A DNA stretch of 64,000 nucleotides, taken from positions 34,779,522 to 34,843,521 of the forward strand of contig NW_022881603.1 of NCBI RefSeq assembly GCF_003369915.1, read 5' to 3'. The notes under the pieces are model-generated. The model ran no database searches. It was not told the DNA's origin and saw nothing but the letters and a program-made list of their open reading frames with translations. Shown here piece by piece: positions 10,895 through 22,958 of this stretch. Position numbers and translations under genes: made by a program. The first letter of the stretch is position 1. Each line of letters opens with the position of its first letter. The stretch comes from Drosophila miranda. Taxonomy: Eukaryota; Arthropoda; Insecta; Diptera; Drosophilidae.

Positions 10895-13652
10895 ATAGGT
10901 CCTCCAACGTTAAAGCAGACCATGTAGTTGTTCCTGTGTCCCTCGCTGAAACAACCGCTGTACCTAGGGGTCGATTTCTGGCGGAAGTTTGGTCTGGCTC
11001 CGCATATAGTAGGCCTAGAACGACACAAGGAATTAGCCGAAATTGATGCTGAGGTGCTTACTAGTATTAGACCAACGGAACCGCACGAATTGACGCACAC
11101 GCAGCAGACACGTCTGGACTAGGTGAAGAACAACTTCAGGGCATTCGACACACATGGTTTTGGGAAGAACGACGCTCGAAAGGCACGAAATTCAATTAAT
11201 CGAGGGAGCCGTACCCGTAAAGGAGCGATTCTACCCGGTGTCTCCCGCGGTGCAAGAGCTGTTGTTTGCCGAGGTGGACGAAATGTTGCGCCTCGGAGTC
11301 ATCGAAACCAGCGAGAGCCCGTGGAGCAACCGCGTGACGCTGGTACGTAAGCCGGGAAAAAACCGATTGTGTCTGGATGCGCGGAAACTAAACAAATTAA
11401 CCGTGAAGGATGCTTACCCGCTGCAGAGCATCGAGTCAATTCTGAGCCGCGTAGAGGATACGGTGTACATCAGCAGCATCGATTTAAAGCACGCATTTTG
11501 GCAGATAGAGCTGGAGCCTGAAAGTCGGACGTACACAGCATTCACGGTGCCGGGCAGACCACTCTATCAATTTAAATCGATGCCCTTCGGGTTGTGCAAT
11601 GCAGCCCAACGGCTGTGTCGGTTGATGGATCGAGTAATTCCACAACGACTCCGAAGCCATGTCTTTGTATACTTAGACGATCTACTAGTTATTTCCCGGA
11701 CGTTTGAGGAGCATATACACCTGTTAGAGGAAGTGGCCAAGTGTCTCAAGGAGGCAAACCTGACAATTGGAAGAAAAAAATCGAAATTCGGCTATAAATA
11801 TTTAAAGTATTTAGGGTACATCGTAGGCGACGGCGCACTTAGGACAGATCCGGAGAAAGTACAGGCCAAAATACCAATGCCAAGGAACGTGAGACAAATC
11901 CGGAGATTTTTGGGGACAGCTGGCTGGTATCGGCGGTTTATCCGAAATTTCTCGGCACTCTCGGCTCCTCTGACAGACTGTCTGAAAGGAAAAGGGCAAT
12001 TTAAGCTGACGGAGGAGGCAGGAAAATCGTTCGAGGAGCTACAGAAAGCACTTACCAAGCTACATCACCCAGACTTTAAGAAGCACTTCTTCATCCAGTG
12101 TGATGCGAGCCACGTGGGGATTGGAGCAGTTCTCTTCCAGAGGGATGATGAAGGAGCAGAGCACCCGATCGCATTCTTTTCGGCGAAGCTAAGAGGGGCA
12201 CAGCTCAACTATAGCGTGCCAGAGAAGGAGTGTCTGGCGGCGGTAAGAGCCATAGAGAAGTTCCGTGCATACGTAGAACTGATGCCATTCACGGTGATAA
12301 CAGATCACGCGAGTTTGCAGTGGCTCATGCGATTCAAAGCACTGGATGGGAGGCTAGCCAGGTGGTCGTTGGCTCTCCAGGCTTATGACTTCGAAATCGA
12401 GCACCGCAAAGGAAAGGAAAATATCGTCGCCGATATGCTGTCACGTCCCTTTGACGTGGACGCTATCGACTTCCTGGAGTTCGACACCACAGCCTTCGAG
12501 GATGAAGAATACCGAAGAAAAATTGAGTCGGTCCAGAGCGATGAGGATGAATTCCCAGACCTGAAGGTGGAGGAAGGACTGCTGTTTGGCCGGCCGGAAT
12601 TAGAGGAGTTTTCGTGGAAGCTATGGATCCCGGAAGCCCTGACGAGCACACTGATCCAACAGGCTCACGACAGCGATGTGGCAATGCATGGAGGAATCGC
12701 GAGGACACTGGGACGGCTGCGACAGTTCTATTATTGACCCCGGATGACCGTGCAGGTGAAGGCATATGTGGCTGATTGTAACACCTGCAAAGAAACAAAA
12801 CATTCAACACAGGTTCACCGTCCACTCATGGGGGCCGAAACCAGAACCGAGAGGCCGATTCAAAAACTGTACCTGGATTTCCTGGGTCCATATCCGAGGA
12901 CTCGAAGTGGCAATGTGGTCATACTAATAGTCCTCGATCACATGTCCAGATATGTCTGGTTGAAGGCTTTGCCTAAGGCGACGTCTTCGGCCGTGATCCG
13001 ATTCTTGCACGCCGAGGTCTTCGCGCAGTTTGGCGTGCCTGAAATAGTGCATACCGATAATGGAAAGCAATTTGTGTCAGCTGAATTCTCTCAATTCCTG
13101 GATAGGAGAAGCATAACGCACCTGAAGTCGGGGAACTATGCACCGCAGGCGAACGCGGCCGAACGAGTGAACCAGACTGTACTGGCAGCAATAAGGACAT
13201 ACGCTAGTGAGGATCACACGCGCTGGGACGAGAAGCTGACGGAGATCCAGTGTGTGGCTAGGAGCGCTATACACACGGGTATCGGGACGTCGCCATACTT
13301 TGTGTTGTTTGGGCAGCACATGTTTACTAGCGGCCGAGATTATAAATTGGCACGCAGACTGGGTGCCCTAAATGATGCACAAATGTCACCCTTGGCAAGG
13401 AGTGACAAGATGGAGAACAGAGCGAAGAACAGGTATAATCGAAAAGCTCGAGAAATTAGGTACTCACCGGGTCAGGAGATATATAAGCGGAATTTCGTGT
13501 TGAGCAAATTTAAAAACAACATCAACGCGAAGTTCAGCCCAAAATACGTCAAGTGCCGAGTGATCCGGAGTATGGGCAACAGTCTGTACGAGCTGGAGAC
13601 GTTGCAAGGCTCACGTATTGGGGTGTTTGACGCAAAGGATCTGAAGCAGTAG
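10825..13652 (+). pseudogene. pol: Family A pol (copy A3): protease deleted, RT-RNase H open, integrase with stop and deletion
   Basis: About 504 bp present in A2 (roughly 4053-4556) are missing at 10914, which removes most of protease including DTGA; the junction shows short AA/AAG homology. The TAG at 11120-11122 and the following frame change are shared with A2. RT and RNase H are open from 11154 to 12734, including YLDD and the stretch missing in A2, with a private 9-bp in-frame loss near 12056. At 12735 a TGG codon in the integrase zinc region has become TGA. Integrase continues in the same frame to 13652 with D, D and E segments but lacks 14 codons (42 bp) near 13415 in the C-terminal part. 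Confidence 0.85.
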
Positions 13653-13794
13653 CCCAGGCATCTCAGTCGATGGAGCCAGAGACTCTCAATCTCAGGGTGT
13701 GGGCGATGGCCTACGTTTGGGGCCCCTTAATTGAAAAAGCCCGCCAGCTTGGCACTCCCGTTTCGGCGGAGTAATCCTGGAAACGGTAGTGTGG

Positions 13795-14888
13795 TGTTAT
13801 GGGCGGTTTTGGAGAGAGCCGATAGGTATCAGGGCTGGAGAAGAAAGAGACAGCGGCATCTACAGTGGATCCTGGGAAGCAGTGGCAGAGTTGCGTGGGA
13901 GAAAAGGAAACGGGGCGAGGAAGAAAAAAGGGAGAGTTTCCGGTGGAGAATAGTGGAGGCCGCACGTGCCCTGAAAGAAAAAAGGAAACAAAATTGGTGA
14001 TCGTGGAGACGACGATCCCACCAAGACATCAGCGGCAGGCATCAACATCAGCGGAAGCGGCGGACATCGGCAGCAGCATCCCGGTACTGGCCAGGCCGGG
14101 AAACTGATGCGAGAACCGTCAGCGGAGCACCGGCACCAAGGGACCGTCATCGGAGCACCGACTGGAGACACGTTTCTGTCCCCACACACCAGCCCCCCCG
14201 GGGAAAGAATCCGGACTTCAAAGCAGCAATACACACACACGATTCACACACACCCACCTTCATCCACCCACATCACACACAACCCACGCATGTATACCCT
14301 CATTCATAACACATCACATAACATCACCACATTTCACACATCTACACCCGTCCGACCCACAATTAAACAAAATATCACGATCATACAAAAAACACCACGA
14401 TTAAACGTAAACATCAGCAAGCATCAGGAAGCAACAACCTCTATCAAAGGGGGCTGCCAACTCGGCCGAAATAGGGTTTATTTTTTTTTGTTAGTATTTT
14501 TGTGTTAGTATTTGTTTCCTTTATATAAACCTAGATTATTAATTATTATTAATTAATAATGTTCAAGATAAATAAGAAAATATAATGGATATAAAAGGAA
14601 TATTTGAAAAGAGTCATGAGTGAATAGAAAACGGTAGTTGGGTGGGACGAGAGCGAGAAGAAGAGCGGGACCCTGAATATGAAAAGGGAGCGAATTCAAA
14701 AGGTGGCTCTCATGGAAGGGTGGGACCCTGCTAGGGATAACGAAACCAACTATCCCCGCTGACGAAAGTGCCAACGAGGAAAAGTCTGTCCTATAAATTA
14801 GATTTGTTTTTTTTGTTTGTTTTTTTGTTTTTCCCCGTGAGCTAGCTGGGAACGATAGGCCAGGGTGGCAAAGAGGCGGATCATAACA
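13795..14888 (+). repeat. Family A LTR, copy 3 (right end of array), internally deleted
   Basis: This 1094-bp copy lacks a block of about 45-50 bp near 14833 between a T-run and TCCCCGTGAGC, compared with LTRs 1 and 2, plus minor changes. It ends ATAACA, and the next bases ATCTTGCAC are Harbinger transposase intron 2. That junction fixes the true 3' edge of the family A LTR. Confidence 0.8.
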
Positions 14889-15144
14889 ATCTTGCACAAA
14901 AATATGTATTTAGCAAGTTGGTTTAATGTCCTAAATTATTTAAATCCGATTCTTTTTAGATACAGATTTACATATGTAAATATCGGCTCTGCAGGAAGGT
15001 GCAATGACTCGATGATATACCAGAAGTCAAGCCTTGCAAAACATATCGAAGCATCGGCATTACTCCAAGAGAAAGCCAAGGAAATAAGCGGAGTAAACGT
15101 CCCTGTAATGCTTATCGGGGACTCGGCATTTAGGTTTTCTAAAA
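14889..15144 (+). pseudogene. Harbinger transposase fragment, unit 0 (intron 2 end and exon 4 start)
   Basis: It matches intact transposase copies. It includes the GRCNDS segment with the second catalytic aspartate and GDSAFRFS, and is then cut by the family B LTR. One change from the array copies is R to L in QKSSLAKH. Confidence 0.9.
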
Positions 15145-15190
15145 TGTTCCAGTCCCACCTGAACGATAGGTGGCCAGGGCTGAGGGCGAC

Positions 15191-15204
15191 GCGCCATCTA
15201 GCGG
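15191..15204 (-). promoter_or_regulatory. CTCF-like motif in family B 5' LTR
   Basis: The minus strand reads CCGCTAGATGGCGC, which fits the CTCF consensus CCRSYAGRKGGCRS at every position. It lies 47 bp into the LTR. The 3' LTR has the same site at 23005-23018. Binding is inferred, not shown. Confidence 0.5.
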
Positions 15205-15812
15205 AAGTCCAGGGAGGCTCGATGGTGTATGGGGACATCGGGGGAGCTGGAGCCCTCACTGGGGATATAAGGAAGAGAATAGGATTAGTTATATGTATTA
15301 GTAAGGGAAAAAGGGATAAATAGGAGTGAAAATATTAGAAAACGTGGATTGGATTATAGAAATCGTGGAGCGTGGACGGAGTAACGTCGAAATTGGAAAT
15401 TTTGTGCTTAAAACAGAAAGTTTGAAGTGAGTACCGAAAAGGCGGGCGATAAAATAGGTTGTAATGCAGAAAATTTTACAAACAGCCGGCAAGGAATATA
15501 GCCACCAGAACCGGGCCAGAAGGTTTCCTGGAGAGGGACACTGGAGTTCGAGAAAGTCGCCTGCAGAGAAGAAGACTGCCCAACGGAACCTGAGTGAGTT
15601 CGTTCCAGTTGCGCGTGTGTGAGCCAAGTAGCGCGGGACGTGTGAAGGGGGAGGGTGAAAGAGAACTATTTAGCTGCCAGGGCGATTCTAGCCACACCGC
15701 ACGATCGTTGCATCGCCTTCCAGTGCGTGCCACACGTTTGGTCTCATTCACCAGGTAACAACCCCGAAACCCTATTCACACACACACACACGCGCACACG
15801 TATACTCGGACC

Positions 15813-15820
15813 TATATAAA
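15813..15820 (+). promoter_or_regulatory. Putative TATA box in family B 5' LTR
   Basis: TATATAAA follows the CA repeat and precedes TTTAGGGCTGACC. It is the best TATA match in the LTR and is a plausible element promoter. Confidence 0.5.
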
Positions 15821-16770
15821 TTTAGGGCTGACCGGCCACGGCCAGCGATCGCCCACGTCGTTTGAATTAAAAGAAAAAAAACATAGTCCGCACTCCAAAC
15901 ACCGTTCCACATTAAATGTTATTTTGTTCCGTGTGTTGTCCTTTATTTAGTAATTAGTATTAGCTTAAACCGTTTAACGTACATTGAAAAAAAATATGTA
16001 AAAACACCAACACCTTTCACGAACCTAAATCTGCGATCAGCTGTTCAGTGCCAGAAGATTAACCCTTAGTGGGTGACGCGGGGGTCCCATCAGTCCACCG
16101 TATTTGGTCGAGCGATTTGTGAAAAAAATATTGTTTATTGTTTATGTCCCGGGGACCCTTAACAAGAGCTCTTGGTAGGTTAAGTCTCCGTAGGGGCCCG
16201 AGTTAAATTAACTCCCGTAAAACTGGATCCACTCATCTACACATATTCCATTACGTATGGGTGAGGGTATCCCTGTTGGTTGAACGAAATTTCAGCAGTT
16301 ATTTCCTTGTTTGCCTTTGTGTCGAACGTTTTGGGGTTTCTTAGTGGTTAGTGATAATTTGGAGTATAGCTATTTATTAATGAGAAAGATGAAATTGTCA
16401 ATTTACGATTATTAAAGCTTGGATATATATTGAAGCATGATGCCTTAAATTTAAAATAGAGGGAGGACGCGTGGCGTAAGCCATGGATTAGGCCAGCCGT
16501 TACCGTTCCAGCAGAGGGTGGCCAAAATGAACGTTGTGTTTGGTCACAGGTAGGGCGGGCGCGCGAAGTGATAACACCCAAGCTTCACCCACTTGATAGC
16601 CGTCTGTTTATGATTTTCTTTGTTGTTGTTAGGTTGTTGTTAGTTTTGATGTCCCGAGAAGTAGTATGTCTCCTTTTTTGTCTACATTTGGCGGGCAAGG
16701 GGAACTACCCAGCCCTGGGGTCGACAGCTAGCCGGCATTGCCCTCTGGGAAACAAGCTAAGTGTAACAAA

Positions 16771-16780
16771 TGGCGCCCAA
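16771..16780 (+). other. tRNA primer binding site, family B
   Basis: TGGCGCCCAA begins two bases after the LTR, identical in sequence and spacing to family A. It is a tRNA-Lys-type primer site. Confidence 0.75.
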
Positions 16781-17957
16781 TGTTATTTTCGAATTCGCAT
16801 GCATCTGGACTGACGCAGGTTCGGGTGGTATTACAACAAATGTCACTCGGGCTGGTAAAGGCAGATGCGGGGAATGGAAAAAAAAATAAATGTTGTGGAT
16901 AAGACGACAGCTCGCGAAGTGCAGGTTAGCTGTCCCGGCAGAAGTCGCTGCTGCAGGCTTAAGGTGAGCGTAAAGCTGGTCCTTAATGGCGCGGGGTGAT
17001 TGATGCTAGGGATGGATAGACGGAGGCAGTTAACGGATATATAAAATATGTGATAGGGACTTACGAATTACAGTTGAACATTTTGTCGCTATTCGATGTC
17101 GCAAGTGAACGTAAGTCACTGCCGTTCAACAAAAAAATGGACAGGGAGTTTGCGACGGACACATTGCCTGGTGGACTGTGATATCGAATAAATCTGTGAT
17201 GGAATGTGATATTGGAATAAGTTAGAGTAAGTCATGTAGGTAAATGTTCATTGTAGTTTCGCACCTGTTTGTTTAAAACAAAGCCGCTTTCGTGTTTTTG
17301 AACCTGTTGTCTGTCTGCCGAGAGGTGGTGAGGAGTAGGTGGCCCGGGAGTCGTAAAGACAACCCGCGATGCATCTGTTGTCATGGCAGATCGGTATGAT
17401 GGATGACAGGAACAAATCACAAGCAAAGTGAGCTCATGCACCGTGAGGCTTCTCGTTTATCGGCCATCGCTTAGAGCGATGACTAGAGTAGATGACAGGC
17501 CACACAAAGGTGGTGTTCGTAATTGTAGGATATCCGTAGGGCGACTGTCAAGTGGAGCGCAGAAACTGGAGCGGTTGCTGGTCCCGGCTAGTCACGTGTC
17601 CCCCTCTTAATGAATCTTGTAAGAAGAAGAAGAACTGTTAGGAATTTTTGTTGTTAGGTTTTGTGTTGTGTTGAATGTGTTTGAGTGTCTTAGGTGTCGA
17701 TCGAATATACATGTATGCTATTATTTATTTATTCAAATATTTAATTGCATATATCTCGTTAACGGCGCTGGTTGGCGCAATATTTATATCGGTATTTATT
17801 TATTTATTTATCGGAGTATTTATTGGTCCGAAGCGTGGTGTTATTTATTCTTACTAGTTATTTCTTTGGGTATTTATTTCTTTATTTATATATATTATCC
17901 TAGTTTAGGAGTTTCCCTTTTTTTTTTTTTTTTTAATATTGGTGTTGCTCGGGGCAG
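16781..17957 (+). other. Untranslated leader of family B
   Basis: No gene is visible in about 1.2 kb. The segment 17715-17940 is AT-rich with repeated TATTTATTTA and a T run just before the gag start, as in family A. Confidence 0.6.
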
Positions 17958-19501
17958 ATGCCACAAGAAGGGGGTAGTCGACAGTATCATACGCGATCAC
18001 GCGTAAACAAAACAGTGGACCAGATAGGAGAAGTGTCAGGGGCGATGTTTGATCAAGATCGGGAGGACATTGGAGCTGTGGGTGGGTTGCCAAGAACACC
18101 GGTCCAGGCCAGGTCAGAAGAATGGCCAATGTCCGATCCTACACCCACGCTTGCTTCCGAACTGGCATCAGCAGTCAACGTATCGTTGGCTCAGGCTCAT
18201 GCGACACACAGGGCAGCGAACACTGACTCGATTTGTCGGGTGTTGCAGGAGGAGTTGCGTAAGGGGTTTATCGAGATGATGCACCAACTCAACGAGGTAC
18301 TCCAGCCGGTTAGACAGCTGCAGCAGCAGAAGGAACCGCAGCGGGAGGAGGTTCACCACGAGCAGGAGTATCGAGGAGCAATCCCGAAAAGGAAGCCGTC
18401 TAGCACGACTGATGCGCCGATTCCGCCACCAAAACCATTTTTGGCTCCCTCGAGGCGAGGTGGTATTGGTCCTGAACCGTCTTCAGGAGGAGGACCGACC
18501 GCATCCAGTGAGCAGCATCAACGGGGTGGGCATCAAGCGCGAAATTGGCCAAACCCGATAGCACTCAGACACTCGGGTCAGGGTCGTGGCGAGGGTAGGA
18601 GAGCTGGTGGGATTCCTCGAGAAGATCCGCATCCAAATCCCCCGGGTTATAGACCTTGGCCACGGTGGGGCCGAGTCGAAAAATGGGACGTGACGTTCGA
18701 CGGAGACAGCAACAAAATGACAGTCGAGGATTTTGTGTTCCGAATTGAATTCCTACAAGCCCAATGCCGCTGTCCGTGGGATGAAGTTCTAAACGGATTT
18801 CATCACCTGGTTACAGGAAACGCGCGGGAATGGTACTGGCAGTACATCCGTGATCAGGGCGGTGGTGTTTGGCAGGAACTAAGGGGCGACTTAATTGCTC
18901 GTTTCCGAGGCACGGCGTCCGAGTTCGACCGCATGAGAGAACTGCGAGAAAGAATGCAGCGGTCAAACGAGAGTGTGGAAGACTTTTTCCATGTCATGAG
19001 AAAGCTCGCGTCGAGCTGCCACCACCTGAAAAGGAGATGGTAAAAATCGTCAAAAAGGCACTCCCAGATGAGATAGCGAGTTTCGTCTACGGCTTACGGG
19101 TTTATTCCTTAGACCAACTGCGGGATGAGTGCGTGGAAATAGAGGCACATCTGAAGAGGAAGGCTCGATCTTCGTGGCGAGGAGCACCCAAAGCCACAAA
19201 CTATGGTCGCGGGCCGAATGCGAACGTCAGCGAGGTCGCGCAGGATCGGTCGATTGGCGATGAAGAGGCAGAGGTCATTGAGGAAGCGCAAGTGACACAG
19301 CGTGTTCCACAGAAGTCGGTCGGGCAGACCGATCATGGCTTTAGGGACTGTATGGCATCGGAGAGGCGAATTTTCTGCTACCGGTGTGGAAAGCCCGATG
19401 CATATTGTCCAACCTGTCCGAATTGCGCGGGAAACGTGAAGAGGGGTGCGATCCAAGCAGGCGAATCACGCTCACAGAAGGGGCCTGCGCAGAGAAAGTA
19501 G
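17958..19501 (+). pseudogene. gag: Family B gag, one frame break
   Basis: It starts at ATG 17958 (MPQEGGSRQ), with the first ATG after the AT-rich leader. Residues around 60-75 (SELASAVNVSLAQA) match family A. A proline-rich linker follows, then the capsid-like region from WDVTFDGDSNKM. The frame changes once near 19005-19015 (0 to -1), between MRKL and ELPPPEKE, so the zinc-knuckle part (to 19501) is read in a second frame. The nucleocapsid has CYRCGKPDAYCPTCPNC; the first knuckle seen in family A is degenerate here (only HGFRDC remains). The end overlaps pol. Confidence 0.8.
19429..19435 (+). promoter_or_regulatory. Putative -1 frameshift site, gag/pol of family B
   Basis: G GGA AAC sits in gag phase right after CPNCA. 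The -1 frame is pol and is open. Position and phase equal those of family A although the surrounding sequence has diverged. Confidence 0.65.
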
Positions 19502-22500
19502 AAGAAAATAAAAATGAATTAGATAGACGTAAATTGCATGCTAGGTTAAGGAACTTATCATATGAAGAGCGCTTAAGAAATTATTTAGAAACCAGAAATA
19601 GAATATTTTCTGAACCACGAGTGGATGGTATGCGAGCACTGTCGGTGCGGGTGAGAAAGGCGAGATCCCGTTTTAAGCAAAGGCGAGCTATGAGGAGGCA
19701 GGTGATTGCTTCAGTAAAGCGTTGGTGCAAGAAAGACCCGAGAGTTTTCGCAGAAATCTCGATAATGGGCGAGTCCGTGCGAGGCCTGTTGGATTCAGGC
19801 GCTACACACAGCATGCTAGGGTGTAATGGTCAGGAATTCCTGGAGAAGCTGGGCGTGGAGGCTCGTCGATATTCTTCTATAGTGAAGGTAGCGAATGGGG
19901 AAGATCGCGCAATCGTTGGCCGAGTAGAATTACCGGTGAAATACAAGGGAGAGGTAAAAAGATTAACGTTTTTCGTATGCCCTTTCTTGGAACAGGAAAT
20001 TTACTTGGGGGTAGACTTTTGGCGGGGATTCTCATTGGCTCCTGGGGGGATGGGAGAAGGTCCAGTAGAGGCATCTCACAGATTAGTGGAAGAAGTGCTG
20101 GCTGATCAAGTCGCTCACTATGTGGAAGGCCCGGAGAAGGAGATAGTGCAGGAAGAATGGGAGTTGTCAGAAGAGCAAAGGGCAGCCTTGGATCAGGTGA
20201 AGGCAGAGTTTCTGACTTTCGAAGCCGTAGGCCTGGGGAGGACGTCGAGAGAGACTCACAAAATTCAGTTGGTGGAGAAGGCCGAGCCTGTGAAGGATCG
20301 ACATTACCCGCTGTCGCCAGCGATGCAGGAAGTGGTGTGTGGTGAGGTGGACAAAATGTTGGCTTTGGGAGTCATCGAGTACAGTGATAGTCCGTGGAGC
20401 AACCGTACCACCGTGGTGCGAAGGCCGGGCAAAAATCGTTTCTGTCTCGATGCCCGAAAGCTCAACAAAGTAACCATCAAGGACGCTTACCCACTTCCTA
20501 GCATCGAGGGGATCTTGTCGCGTCTCGATCAGACGATATATATCTCCAGCGTCGACTTAAAATTCGCTTTTTGGCAAATCGAGCTGGACGAGCAGAGTCG
20601 ACCATATACGGCGTTCACGGTGCCGGGACGGCCTCTGTACCAGTTCCGTATGATGCCCTTTGGCCTCTGCAACGCCGCTTAATGCCTATGTAGACTGGTC
20701 GATAAGGTGATTCCGGTTGAGATGCGTTCAAACGTCTATGCGTATCTCGACGACTTGCTGATTATAGCTGAAGACTTCCAAACGCACGTGAAGATTCTGC
20801 GACAGGTTGCCGAGCGTCTACGAGAAGCAAATTTAACGATAGGGCTGAGCAAATCTAATTTTTGCTATAAAAACATTAAATACCTGGGATTTATAGTGGG
20901 AGGAGGAGCGCTGAAGATGGATCCGGATCGTGTGTCGGCCATTTTGCGCATTCCCGAGCCGCGATCTGTTCGAGAATTGCGTAGTTTCCTGGGAACTGCG
21001 GGCTGGTACCGGCGCTTTATGAAAAACTATGCTGAGATGGCCGGTCCGCTCACAGACGCCCTGAAAAAGTCGGGAAATGGAAAGTTTAAATTGACGGAGG
21101 AGGCAAAACGAGCCATGGGGGAGCTAAAAGCTGCACTCACCTCGGCACCAGTCCTGGTACACGCGGATTTCAAGCGGCACTTCTACATACAGTGCGACGC
21201 CTCACATTATGGAGTAGGAGCCGTACTCTTCCAAAGGGATGACGAGCAGAACGAGAGGCCCATAGCGTTTTTCTCTGCCAAACTGAATTGCCACCAAAAA
21301 AACTACTCGGTGACAGAGAAGGAGTGTCTGGCAGCCCTCATGGCGATCCTTAAGTTCCGTCCGTACGTAGAGCTTATGCCGTTTACAGTCATAACTGACC
21401 ACGCCAGTCTCAAATGGCTCATGACCATGAAGAACCTGGATGGTCGCTTAGCTCGTTGGTCCCTTCAACTGCAGGCCTTCGATTTCGGCATAGAACACCG
21501 GAAAGGAGCGGACAATGTAGTGGCAGATACATTGTCACGCAGTATTGAAGAGCTGGAAGTGGATCCGAGTAGTATCCTGGGTTTTGAAACGGTGGAGTTT
21601 GAATCTGGAGAATATCAGGAGTTAAGGAAGGAAATAACAGAGAACCAAGACCGCTTACCTGATCTCCAGATTGTTGACGGCATGATATTCAAGCGCATGC
21701 GCTTTGAACGATTGGATGATCAACTGGAGGGCGCCGTCTGGAAATTGTGGGTTCCGAGTTCGCTGACGGCCGCGTTGATAGACAAAGCACATTCGGAAGA
21801 GAAGACAGCGCACGGAGGAATCGCGAAAACCTTGCACTTATTGCGTAGGCAGTTTTACTGGCCGAACATGGCGATAGAGGTGCGGGATTATATCCGACGG
21901 TGCACCGTGTGCAAGGAGTCGAAAGCGCCGAATTATCGGATGCAGGTCGGGATGGGGCAAGAAGTGGTCACTGAGCGCCCGTTCCAAAAACTTTATATTG
22001 ATTTTTTGGGCAAATATCCGCGGTCAAAGAACGGTCAGGCGTGGATATTTATTGTAGTTGACCAGTTCTCTAAGTTTACATTCCTAAAGACCATGACCAA
22101 GGCCACAGCAAAGGAAGTTGTAAGATTCCTCGTTCACGAGGTGTTTTACAAGTTTGGAGTGCCGGAGATGATTCACTCGGACAATGGGGCTCAGTTCGTC
22201 TCGAAAAATTTTAAGGAGATGACCGATGCATTCGGAGTCACTCATATGAGGACGCCAGTGTATTCTCCGCAGAGTAACGCAGCCGAACGCGTGAATCGCA
22301 CAGTACTCAGCGCGATTCGGGCGTATCTGGAAGACGATCACCGGGACTGGGATGTGCATCTGCCGGAGATAGAACTGGCTATTAGGAACTCGGTTCACGG
22401 GGCAACAGGCGAAACACCATTCTTTGCAGTCTTCGGGCAGCAAATGTATTTGCATGGGTCATGCTACAAGCTGGCAAAGCGACTGCGGTCAATCGGCGAG

Positions 22501-22818
22501 CATGACATATCGCTGCTGGAGGGTCAGGACAAGCGACAACTCATCCAAGAGAGGATTCGCGCTAGTTTACATCAGGCATACGAGCGTAGTAGGGTAAGAT
22601 ACAACCAGCGAGCTCGGGTGTTTTACGCGAGGCCGGGACAAGAGGTATTCCGCCGAAATTTTGTCCTTAGTGACTTTGGAAAAGGCTTTAATGCCAAGTT
22701 CGCGCGCAAATTCATCCGATGCCGGGTAGTGAAGCCAGTAGGAGAGAACGCGTATGCTCTGGAGGACCTTAACGGCCGTCCCATAGGAGTGTACCACGCC
22801 AAAGACCTGAGAATGTAG
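19429..22818 (+). pseudogene. pol: Family B pol: protease, RT, RNase H, integrase, one in-frame stop
   Basis: It is a single reading frame of about 1130 codons interrupted once, by TAA at 20680-20682, where family A has CAA after FGLCNAA. Protease carries DSGA at 19792-19803. RT has YLDD at 20743-20754. RNase H follows with DASHYGVGAVL, KECLA and TDHAS. Integrase has the HHCC region (HGGIAKTL, CTVCKE), the catalytic segments IDFLG, HSDNG and NAAERVNR, and a basic C-terminal module (RYNQRARVFYARPGQE, KFARKFIRCRVV). Apart from the stop all key residues are present, so this is the least damaged pol in the window. Confidence 0.9.
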
Positions 22819-22958
22819 TGAGGTGTGGGTGTGGCCTACGTTGGGCGCGGCAGAAGAATGCAGGGCACGCCGGCGTGTACTCAATAGTGTTCCGGAATCC
22901 GGTGGGCATGCCCACGCGTATGTTGTCCCTCCTGGGACTGACGACATACTCGTGGTGG
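22819..22958 (+). other. Noncoding segment between family B pol and 3' LTR
   Basis: These 140 bp begin with a block (TGTGGGTGTGGCCTACGTT at 22824-22842) that is nearly the same as the block in family A at 515. The bases before the LTR are CTCGTGGTGG, a weak substitute for a polypurine tract. Confidence 0.6.

Larger units (their letters stand above)
1..14888 (+). mobile_element. Tandem array of gypsy-type LTR retrotransposon, family A, with shared LTRs
   Basis: The order is pol 3' end (1-469), LTR (612-1750), internal region (to 7455), LTR (7456-8595), internal region (to 13794), LTR (13795-14888). Neighbouring copies share one LTR, so this is head-to-tail repetition (offsets 6844 and 6339 bp) and not three separate insertions. 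The domain order gag, protease, reverse transcriptase, RNase H, integrase is that of Ty3/gypsy elements; no env ORF follows integrase. Long LTRs and a TGGCGCCCAA primer site recall the Osvaldo/Ulysses kind of Drosophila element, but this family name is only an inference. The right edge lies inside intron 2 of a Harbinger transposase gene (flank ATCTTGCAC). The left flank is outside the window, so the target duplication cannot be seen. Confidence 0.9.
15145..16768 (+). repeat. Family B 5' LTR
   Basis: The ends are TGTTCC...TAACA, next to the duplicated AAAA and the primer site. It contains a CTCF-like site (15191-15204), a CA microsatellite (about 15777-15800) and a TATA box at 15813-15820. 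Confidence 0.95.

Noticed and set aside
22819-22958. Possible env gene after family B pol
   Set aside because: Only 140 bp lie between the pol stop and the 3' LTR and no envelope-like frame is present; family A has the same arrangement.
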